Positions 54,892-64,000 of a stretch of DNA of 64,000 bases are shown here, one piece after another. A program made the position numbers and the translations under genes. Source of the stretch: Termitomyces sp. T153. Lineage: Eukaryota; Basidiomycota; Agaricomycetes; Agaricales; Lyophyllaceae. Under the pieces are notes generated by a model, which searched no databases, was not told the DNA's origin, and worked only from the letters and a program-made list of their open reading frames with translations. Where the stretch lies: assembly GCA_018296165.2 (NCBI GenBank), contig JACKQL020000003.1:682001-746000 (forward strand), read 5' to 3'. Positions within the stretch are counted from its first letter, which is position 1. The number at the start of each line of letters is the position of its first letter.

Positions 54892-55472
54892 CTAAAGATT
54901 GATGTTGACTGTATAAGATATGTCAGAGGCAGAATGTTAGGGTAATCACAAATCACATACTAGGTGTGCAGCCGACGACAAGCAGTCCACTCAAGTTATT
55001 GTTCTCACAGCAGACAGTTTGTTGCGTGCTGAGGTTGAGATGCCAAAGACGTAAATAAGGGTCCTTGGCCATTTAGTGAGATACATACCAGGAAGTGCCG
55101 CCACTGATAGGTGTGCAGTTCACACCAACACTATCTGAAGACCCGAGTACGATTCCCAGAAGGCCAGATAACGTCTGGACGAGAGGGTCCGTAGACTTTT
55201 CAACAGAGCCGCAACACTGAACGGAACCAGAGTTGCAGACAGATGGGGGTGTGCCAGAGGGTGTGGAGCGCCTGGCAACTGTAGAAAAATACACTTCAAT
55301 ACGTGACTTTCAAGTGACTGGCAATTTACATACAACCAACGGGAGTGGCCCTACGGACGGGAGGCAAAGGGGGGAGGCCGCGTGCCATGCGATGAGCATT
55401 GGTCTCGCCGGGGGCAGCAGAGACGGAGACGGCAGCGACAGCGAGAGTGGCGAAGATATTGTTGAACTTCAT
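54892..55472 (-). CDS. Class I hydrophobin, intact
   Basis: The model complement(join(54892..54908, 54961..55028, 55089..55278, 55334..55472)) is in phase and gives 137 residues. A signal peptide (MKFNNIFATLAVAAVSVSAA) is followed by a short spacer. The eight cysteines are in the required order: PSVCNSGSVQCCGSV, VGVNCTPISG, TSCTQQTVCCENNN and VVGCTPININL. The spacing of the third and fourth cysteines (about 40 residues) marks class I. Hydrophobins are secreted and self-assemble into water-repellent layers on aerial hyphae and fruit bodies. The three introns are at positions usual for the family. The relic at 13691-14072 is a decayed relative. Confidence 0.93.
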
Positions 55473-55570
55473 TCTTTAGAAACTGGAAGCCAAGGGCGAG
55501 GACTACGTAGTGCGAAGAGGACGGAGGAGTGGAAAACAACCTGAATAAAAGGGCGTAAGGCAGACTCCAC

Positions 55571-55579
55571 CTTTTTATA
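55571..55579 (-). promoter_or_regulatory. TATA box of hydrophobin gene
   Basis: On the minus strand TATAAAAAG lies about 100 bp upstream of the hydrophobin ATG at 55472, the arrangement seen in strongly expressed fungal genes. Confidence 0.5.
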
Positions 55580-58500
55580 ACTGTAGGACCCTGACCGGGT
55601 ATTATGATAAGAATGACGGAAGCGACCATCGCTGAATACGTACTCGGATGAATGTAATGTTTACCACCGGTAGATGGGGCTTGACTAGTGGCGCATACGC
55701 ATCGTCTTCGACATATCCCCGGTATAATCGCTATTTCGCATAGCTCTCCAGCTGTCAGGGTTGGTATGAGCACAGTGCGAAAGCCGTGAAAGCAGTGAAA
55801 GTTTCTGAAGAAAACGAGGTCTGAGTAACGTTATGGCAGTTCTGGACAGGGTCAAAATTAGGATGTCCCCTTTGGGATGAAAAACATCGATCGAAAACTA
55901 ACATGGTCAACAATAAATTTGACAATTATATTCGATTATGTACTTATCCACACCAAATTTAGCGCATCGTATTCACCAATCTCTGAACCAGATGTTTCGC
56001 GGACTCCATCGTGCTGACCGTTACGGACATAAATGCCAAAATTGTATCCAAGAACTGTGTAAGAAATTTTGGTTTCCCATGGCTAGCGTTATTCGGCCCA
56101 GTCGATCTGCATCTGACGCCTGACGGCATTAAGCCCTTCAAGCTTCAAGCTTCAAGCTCAAGCTTCAAGTTGTCAATCGAACTTTCTGCAACTTTAATGC
56201 TAAGTACATATACACGACTTGAACATTTCACATAGACCAATATCCTACCGGGGGGAAGGGGTGGTCTGATAGCGTGCAGCAACACTTCTCCGTCGGTATT
56301 TCTTGACATTTTAACAGGTAACGTTCGATAGCTGTACGCCTCACAACTTCCTAGCTAACCCTGGAGATTTTGTGAGTTGTTGAAAATGTATACAACGAAG
56401 AAACGATAGATTTGGAGTGATCCGTAGACAGCGAGCGCTATATACGTCAATTACAAAGCGCATCACTTCTTACCGAAGATGACAAAAGTTGTCCGAAAGA
56501 TTGCATAGCATCGGGAAAGGGGGAAGAATCCCCTCCGGATCTGAAGGGCCGCAGAATGCAAAAGATGGTCGAAGATAACACAGACTATGTCGAAAGTGTA
56601 CATCGCTCGAACCGGAGACATGACATATTTGATTGGGTGCAGTCTCTGTCTGGAGACAGAAATATCCAATGCACTGTGCGCTTTGATTCCGAGTTATTGG
56701 AAGTACCTGATTCGACAAGAAGCTTGAAAAATCAAAGTCACAGAACGGACGTAGCGCACTGAAGTCTGAGATCAAATTGAAATGCCCTCGACAATATATA
56801 CGCCATCACTGCCATTGGTACCTTATTATCGATTGGTAAGGTATTATTTTCGAGCAAAAAAAGGTAGGTAGATAGACCCGGAAGGAACTATCTCCCATGC
56901 CAATCAAGAGGTGGAGGAGTCCCGAATAGTTAGAAAACGGCACCATCAAAGTGCTCAATAGAAGCCGTCGGCAGGAGAGAATAGATTTGTATTCGTTTTC
57001 CATATTATCTGCACTCCTAGGCCAATCTCATGGGCTGGAACACTCGCATTCTAGGCTAGAGTCGTTGGTTGAACAGAACATAGAGAAAAAGAGAAAATAC
57101 TCAATGTATGGAACCTAAGCAACCGAGATATTCTCACTGAAGTCATCTACACTTGTCCACCTTGTGGTCCTTAAGTCCAATATCCGAAACAGTAAAGAGA
57201 AAGATTGAAATTGAGAACTGGATGGAAAATGGGGCTCCAAGGCCAAAGGGTTTTCCACACGAGTTCTTCCACGTGAAGAGGGCGTCGGAGCTTTCAACCG
57301 ATGGTTGCTGACAAATAAACTTCTTCTTGTCCTGATATCTCTTTAGACCATGGCATGTTCATAACAAAGCTGCAACGACCGTTCGTGATAATCATGTCTT
57401 TCTCTAGGCTTCGCTTCATTTCTGCATGGAATGCAACAATTTGCTATACCCCAAGGCTGATAACAGACGAACCATGCTCTACGCCTGTCGCATGTGCCAA
57501 TACGAAGAGAATGTCCAGAACAAATGTGTCTATAGGAACGATCTTTTGACTGTTACAAAGTGAGCGAACATATCATTCAGAGTGCAGACATCATCCCTAA
57601 ACGGTGTCGAAAAAGAGAGCAGGTTGGTGTCACGACGGATTTGGGTTCTGATCCAACCCTTGTATGTACCTAATTGTTGCTTTCGCGGCACTGACATACA
57701 CACTTGGTGATACAGGCACACTCCAATATCTCCTGTCCTCGGTGTGGCAATGAAGAGCACGTAATTGTACCCCGTTCCAAGACGCGACATCTGACGACTT
57801 CTTTTGTACAGTGCCGTATTTTATCAGGATCAGTCAAAACGGAAAGAGACCCGCATGATATTGTTCTTCGTTTGCACAAAATGTAACCAGAGTTTTACCG
57901 ATCCAACGTTACCCACGGATAGTCGACCTGATATTGACTAGAGACGATTTCAGTATAGTATGTACATTAATCCACTTGTATCATTACACGTCTGTTCAGG
58001 AATAGAATCAATCAAACTAAATGCTGTTAGTGCCCCTTTCGGCATTGGATTTGTACATATGGTGGACGTCATTCCCAACCGCCTTGTTCAGGCTGACTTG
58101 TCTTCCGCAGAGATTGATTGAAAAATCTAAATACAAAGATAAATTTCCAATACCGTCATCGAGTGTCGGCCTTTACAAGCAGCCTTCCGAAGATCTTGTA
58201 TAGTCTGGTCTTCAAGATCCTCCAGAGGAAATGGTGAAACGATTAGAAGGATTGAACCATCTCTGATGTTATCGACGTCAAGGCTACATACCAATGCCAA
58301 GTACATCGTTGATGTCGGGACTTTACTGGACCCGAGTGGCTCCATGATACCTTGATCCACTTGCAACTAAGCCTTTACTAGGTAACCTTTAGGAGCACTG
58401 ACTTTTAGTACGTTCTCACCAGCTTTCTTTTGGGAACAAATCAAAAGACTCCCAAAAGATGCTCAGGATTTAAAATGGAATATGTTCGGTGTGTATAATG

Positions 58501-59329
58501 GTAGCGGCACAAATTTCTCTCTAATGCGGTCGCGAATGGCATATTTAGTGCTAAGATAGTGCCTAGCTATGTGAACTAATGACCTCGATGTCTAAACCTC
58601 TCTTACCTCTTCAAATAGGTTTGGAATGAGTAACTATGCGAATTCGAATAGTGTGGTTAAGTTTGATATAAATTAAGTCAAACTGATTCGATTCAACTAG
58701 TTCGTGACCTCGGCACACACTAGAAGCACACAGGATTGTTTGAGGGTTCAAAGCTAAGAGTCGTCCGGGAACACAATCAGAATCACAATACGTACTGCCG
58801 GCTGTACGATGGGTGGTGATTTTCCTAAAAATAGGAGCTATCACCTGAGTATCACCCAAAAGGGAAGTGTGATCATTTGTGACCCAAATTCCCACGCATC
58901 CTCGCAATTCGTGTTTGCGCCATCGCAACATTTTAGTCAGATATCGTAGTTCATACTAGGTATAGGTATAATCATGGCATATTCTTACAGGTGCTGTAGG
59001 TAGATATCAAACATAGTAACATAGCAAGAACTCCTCTTTCATTATGGTTTTTGGGATCTCGAGACTCGTTGAATTCCTGTTTGAGCATAGAGCATCAGCT
59101 AGTGATAGTAGAAGCTTCTAGAAGTCCCTTTTCCAAGAGATCTCGGACATCCTCACCCGTATATGTGCCAGAAGGAGGGCTGATGTGCTCAAAATGTGTC
59201 TGAGTTGCAAGATTCAGTTGTGCTGCTTCAGGAAGTTCCGCTGAGGTTATGTCATCTATCAGTATTCTCAGAAAGGAAGATCACTGTCAACATAATACAC
59301 GAGCTACGGTCCGGCACGGGCTTGTAGTT
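55580..59329. other. 3.7 kb without a recognised gene
   Basis: Open frames on both strands are short and lack motifs or consistent splicing. A short imperfect repeat is at 56135-56172. CpG content is still normal, unlike the DNA to the right. Confidence 0.4.
56135..56172 (+). repeat. Short CTTCAAG tandem repeat
   Basis: The heptamer CTTCAAG occurs about five times in a row with one shortened unit. Confidence 0.8.
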
Positions 59330-59790
59330 CTTGCTAAGACCCAGAGACAACCTCACTTCATTTGGTTAGGTCTTTGTATTTTGTTAACTCAATGCTAAGA
59401 TCCAGACCCCAACTTCACTTTAGGCTTTATTTGGTTAAGTCTTACTTTATTTGCCTAGGTCTTCACTTTATTTGGTTAGGTCTTTGTATTTTGTTGATTC
59501 AAAGCTAAGATCCAGATCCAACCTCACTTTGTTTGGTTAGGTCTTTGTATTTTGTTGTCTCAATGCTAAAATCCGATACCTCACTTTGTTTGGTCATTGT
59601 TGTATTCTGTTCACTCAATGCTAAGATCTAGACCCTACCTCACTTTGTTTGGTTAGGTCTTTGTATTTTGTTGACTTGTTGCTGAGATCCAGACCCAACC
59701 TCACTTTGTTTGGTTAGGTCCTTGAGTTTCATCAACTCATGTCTTGCCAAGACTCAGCTCCATCCTCACTTTGTCTACTTGGGTCATTTG
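59330..59790 (+). repeat. Minisatellite of about 60-bp units at the chromatin boundary
   Basis: Some seven diverged copies of a roughly 60-bp unit contain CCTCACTTTGTTTGGTTAGG, then a T-rich tract and GCTAAGATCCAGACCC. The array has one CpG and starts where CpG content falls towards the right-hand transposon. Confidence 0.85.
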
Positions 59791-61164
59791 GAAGAGTTCC
59801 TCAATGACCAGCTTATCTCTCTTACTATGCTGACTCTGGTCTTTCTTTTTTCAATCAATGGGCTTATGGTGCTGTCATTGTCCATGTTAGTAGATGTAAG
59901 TCTTGACTATAATTGCAATTTTGTTCAGTGAGATAAAGCTTTTGATAAGTATTCCATGATATTTAACTTCATTCTTTCAGAAAGCAACATGAAGAGTGGT
60001 GATCATGTTCTAATAATCCCTTCAGTTACATCTTTGATATTCTAAACTCAATATTGTATTGAGCAAAGAACCTCTCTCTCATTCAAGTCCCTCAACAAAG
60101 GGCCATCTATTTTACACATGCTATATCAATACACTGGTTGCATCTGTCAATATCTATTTATAATTATTCTTTCTGCCTTCTCAATCTTATTCCATCTCAA
60201 AGCAATGGTCTAATAAATTAAACCCACCATCCCTTTTCAGAGGCTGTAATAATGTAGTCAAGTACCCATTCAGAGCAGAAAACATTGGAGATGGTCAGGA
60301 ATGAGCTAACCACAAGGTGATAGGACTGATCACTGTAAAACTATAAGAATACACACCTTTAAGTCTGAAGCTATTGGCAATCTAATTCAAGTCTATCAGA
60401 TCTATATTGAGAACATACATCTCTCACAAGGTCTGTCAGAAACTATTGTTATGCAAACAGGACAACTATTTATCAATCTTCTTGTGTCTAGGAGAAAAAG
60501 AGGAGATATTACATTTAAAGTGGTGGCATAACCAGAGGGTTGATGTGTTCTGGAGATCTAATACTTTTTTTGCATGACAATCATCAGAATCAGTACTATT
60601 GGAGTTTACTTCAAAACTTACTTTGTTGCTTTTGACTTGCCTTTGACTTTCAGAAATATTGGGCGGTTGATTCTTGTAATTTATTCCATACAATCTAAAA
60701 ACCATATGGGTGGGGCTAGATACCCTTTGCCCAGCAGTCCAGACACTCTATACCCTATACCCTATGATAGCTGGATTGCCAAGTCTGTATCATGCATGTA
60801 GACATACTTGTGCTACTCTCATATATAGTCTGTACTGTAGTGTAATGGATACAAGTTCTGACTGCCCTACATTTCTCCTCTTCCATGTGTAATCAAAGAC
60901 AGGTGAGTTTCATGTTCAGGTAGCTTTTATGTGTGATTTGGAACTTCTGTGTAGTGCTACACTGTTGTACTAAGGTCTCTGCAGGGATTCCTGGTTTTGC
61001 CTGTGTGGCTTTCTGTCTGTGTGACTATCTTTGCCTGTGTGGCTGAGCCTGTGTGGCAACCCCAAGCAGCTATGTGTGCTCACTCAGAGAACCCCCTAAC
61101 CTTTGTACTTTGTACACTATGTCCCAGTCCCTGTTGCCATACTAATTCATTTGGCATTTTCCTG
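59791..61164. other. CpG-poor AT-rich DNA beside the gypsy element
   Basis: This presumably includes the 3' untranslated part and possibly an LTR of the minus-strand gypsy element, but I could not identify an LTR pair because the other end is outside the window. A short run of TATACCC-type repeats occurs near 60752-60766. Confidence 0.35.
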
Positions 61165-64000
61165 ACTTGAATAGAGTAGATGCCTCAAATTGCTTTGGGG
61201 GCATTGGGATGCCTATGGTAGAAGTTCCAGACCAAGCCTGGTGCATGAACATTAGCCTGTGGTTCCCAAGAGATGTCCTCAATGCCATATCCCTTCCATT
61301 TCACCTTGAACTGCAACTTCCCTTGGAATACCCTTGTTCTCTGAGGGGTGTGCCCAAGGTTCAAATCCCATGCAAGGGTGCCTGCCAGTGTCCAGGAAGA
61401 ATGGAGTCATCTGTGTGGAAGAGTGAACGTGGTTGTTGTATTGGAATTCTGCATCTGGCAGCAGCTCATCCCAGTCATCCTGCCTCTCATTACAAAACAG
61501 GTGGAGATACTGTTCCAGTTCCTGGTTAACATGTTCTGTCTGCCTGTCTGACTAAGAGTGATAGGCCGTGGTGGTATGGAGCTTTATGCCTAGTAGGTGA
61601 TACAGTTCTCAAGTGAATTCTGCCACAAACTGGGGGCCCCAGTCTGAGACATACCCATCTGATAGACAGTGGAGTTTCCAGACATTCTTACGGTATAGGC
61701 TGGCTGCTCCCAAGGCAGAGCATGTGGTGTGAGTAGGTATAAAGTGAGCCCATTTGCCATAGAGGTCCACCACCACCATCATGGCATTGTACCCATGAGC
61801 ATCTGGGAGCTCCACAATGAAATCCACTGATGCAACACTCCAGCAAGTGGCTGGAATAGGAAGTGGGTGGAGCTGGCCCATGGGTGCTTGGCAGCAAGGT
61901 TTTGTGTGGAGACAGAGGTCGCAGGTGCTAGTGTAGGTGCCTACATATCGGGAGATCTGTGGCCACCAACAATTCTGGGATACTAGCTCTAGCGTCTTCC
62001 ACCTTCCAGAATGTCCAGCCACTCAGGAGTCATGATGTTGTTCTACAATGCGCCAACAAAGTTCTGGAATGTTAGGTATATAAATGCGTCCTCTGAAGGT
62101 CAGCAGCTCATCCTGAAAACCCCACTCATCTGCATGCACTGACTTGACTCCACTTGCCTGTCAAGCTTGTAGGGCCTGTGCAGCCTGGGCAACTGCATCT
62201 TCCTGTGCACCCTTCTGGTTCCCTTGTCAGATGTCCCTAAGGATGTTTGCCTCATCTCCCTGAGCCACAATCCCTTCTAGTGCACAGATGGCAAAGAGCT
62301 CTGGCTTGAGGAGGACAATGTTGTCATTATCTCCCACTCCAGTGCCATGGTTCACCTGCCTGGACAGTGCATCTGGTTTGCCCATGCTCCATCCTGGTTT
62401 GTGGTGCAGTGAGAAGTCGAAGTTGGCCAGATACAGAGACCACCACACTTGATGTTGATTGAGTTTCTTAGCATAACGGAAGTACTCCAGGTTCTTATGG
62501 TCTGTCCAGACTTCAAACTTATGTCATGCACCCTCAAGGAAATGCTGCCATTCTTCAAAGGACCAAATAATTGCCAGCATCTCCTTGTCATGGATCTCAT
62601 AGTTCTGTTCCACTGCATTAAGGCTCTTGGAGTAGAAGGCTACTGGGTGCCATTTGCCATCCTCTTTTGACTGCTGGGAGAGGACTGCCCCTGTAGCAAA
62701 GTCTGAGCTATTTGCTTCCACATGGAATGAAGAGTCATTGTCAAAGAACAGGAAGACTGGCTTTGAGGTCATAGATTGCTTGAGGGCATCAAAGGCAGCT
62801 TGCTGTGGGGGCTTCCACCACCATGCAGTATCCTTAACTGTGAGATCAAAGAGAGGTTGTGCATGGTGGGAGAAATTCTGTATGAACCTCCAATAGAAAT
62901 TGATGAACCCAAAAAAGGCCTGAACTTCCTTTTTGTTCCTTGGCTCAGGCCACTCTGCTACCCCTGCCACTTTAATGGGGTCCATCTTGGCGGTTCCATG
63001 TGAAATGATCAAACCCAGGTATTCCACTTTTGTCTGTTCAAACTTGCACTTCTCAGGCTTTAAATAGAGCTGGTGTTGGCAGAGGCGTTCCAAGACAATG
63101 CATGTGACCTGGCGGTGCTCCTCCTGAGTTCTTGTGTGGATGAGGATATGGTCAAGATACATGCAGACAACACCTTCCACAATCAGATCATGGAAAATGT
63201 CATTCATCATAGTCTGAAAGGTGGCTGGGCTATTGGTGAGACCAAAGAACATTACCAGAGGTTCAAAAAGTCCACGATTAGTTTGGAATGCTGCCTTCCA
63301 CTCATCCCCTTCTTTGATGCATACATTGTTGTAGCCCCAGCAGACATCCAACTTAGTGAAATAGCATGCACCTCAAAGGTTGTTGACAAGTTCTGAGATG
63401 AGTGGCAAAGGATAGTGGTTCTTCACTGTCATTGCATTCAGGACACAATAATCCTGAACCAGACAAAGAGACCCATCCTTCTTCTTAATAAAGAAGACTG
63501 GGGAGGCCATTGGAGACTTGGAGGGTCTTATTCATCCTGAGCTAAGATTCTCCTGCAGGAAAGCATCCAGCTCATCCTGTTCATGGGGTGCAAGTGGATA
63601 GACCTTGCAACTGGAGGGCTCTGCATCTGGTATCAGCTCAATCACATGATCCCACTGCTTACGCTCTGGAAGTGAATCAAAGGAGGCCTTGGAGAATACA
63701 TCCTCAAAGTCATGGAGGTGATTGGAAACAGTGCTAGGGAAAGGCTTGGGCTGTGAATTTGCCGCAAATGCCTCAGCCAAATGCTGAGAAGTTGTCTGAC
63801 TGGCCTGAATCTCTGCCACTGCAGGAGGGAGGCAGAGGGTTGTAGCATAGATCCAATCACCCACCTCTATATTCTCATCTGGGGACTCTGCATCTGGAGT
63901 GTGGGTCCATTCTCCTCCTCCTTCCTCTTCCTCTGGAGATTCACACCCAACACCTTGGACATCCTCATAGAGGGCCTCTCTATAAGGGAATGCCAGAGGG
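61165..64000 (-). mobile_element. Ty3/gypsy chromovirus-type retrotransposon, decayed, cut by window edge
   Basis: Read on the minus strand, the order is reverse transcriptase (about 63600-62900), RNase H (about 62750-62230), integrase (about 62040-61330) and chromodomain (about 61325-61200), which is the chromovirus arrangement. Recognisable motifs are FFGLTNSPATFQTMMNDIFH, YLGLIISHG, WTDHKNLEY (after a stop), GHSGRWKTLELV and FKVKWKGYGIEDISWEPQ. Several in-frame stops occur. Gag and protease lie beyond 64000. CpGs are rare throughout. Confidence 0.85.
61200..63864 (-). pseudogene. gypsy pol: RT, RNase H, integrase and chromodomain with stops
   Basis: From 63864 the frame stops at about 63532 (TGA after ENLSSG), at about 63370 (TGA before GACYF) and elsewhere. 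In reverse transcriptase, conserved arginines of chromoviruses appear as Cys or Gln (LDVCWGYNNVCIKEG, AAFQTNRG) and the YLDD active site reads YLDH, which should abolish activity. The integrase has an HHCC-like head (GHSGRWKTL ... CDLCLHTK) and SDWGPQFVAEF where SDRGPQF is usual. The chromodomain follows the integrase after only about 100 residues, so roughly 150 residues of the integrase C-terminus are deleted. Confidence 0.82.

Noticed and set aside
55351..55773. 140-codon minus frame overlapping the hydrophobin start
   Set aside because: It lies in another frame of the hydrophobin first exon and promoter, and has no motif.
60752..60766. Telomere-like repeat
   Set aside because: Only two TATACCC-type units are present, far too few and not the TTAGGG sequence of fungal telomeres.

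Overview
The window is nuclear DNA of a filamentous basidiomycete, most likely an Agaricomycete. The evidence is genes cut by many introns of about 45-60 nt, an intact class I hydrophobin with the eight-cysteine pattern, two DUF6535-type membrane proteins of mushroom-forming fungi, an expanded fungal P-loop GTPase family, and copia and chromodomain-gypsy LTR retrotransposons. No database search was possible; assignments rest on motifs read by eye and exon models built by hand.

Layout. Positions 1-2390 are almost free of CpG (about two in 2.39 kb) and hold decayed repeats, a tRNA-derived SINE-like head and the 5' LTR of a dead Ty1/copia element (1804-7464, target duplication CAGTA). About 7.5-59.3 kb is a gene block with normal CpG content. 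From about 59.3 kb a minisatellite leads into a second CpG-poor zone with a decayed chromodomain Ty3/gypsy element on the minus strand that runs off the right edge.

The gene block holds: three P-loop GTPase-like genes (8.1-9.3, 11.4-12.5 and 15.2-18.5 kb; the third has two G domains, the first degenerate), a hydrophobin relic, an aldo-keto reductase, an amino-acid permease, a YIPF-type Golgi protein, a secreted GH5 beta-mannanase-like enzyme, a MICOS MIC12-like protein, a secreted dienelactone hydrolase, a kinase gene that reads in frame into a fourth GTPase domain, an NT-C2 protein, an intron-containing initiator tRNA-Met, two DUF6535 genes (one joined to ankyrin repeats but broken by a TGA), a Vps39-like HOPS subunit lacking its N-terminal CNH domain, an F-box protein with a duplicated tail downstream, a mitochondrial-carrier-like protein, ribosomal protein eL27 and an intact hydrophobin.

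The strongest candidate for something new is the GTPase family. All four members carry the Walker A loop on a 31-37 nt micro-exon between two short introns. One copy has lost the Walker lysine, one is a pseudo-GTPase/GTPase tandem, and one is fused behind a TKL-type kinase. Such architecture would suit signalling or fungal innate-immunity-like switches, but that is inference. The second strong signal is the CpG contrast between the two LTRs of the copia element: all 11 CpGs of the 3' LTR are TG or CA in the 5' LTR, marking a sharp methylation/deamination boundary. The window also holds both the tRNA and the element that appears to prime from its anticodon region.
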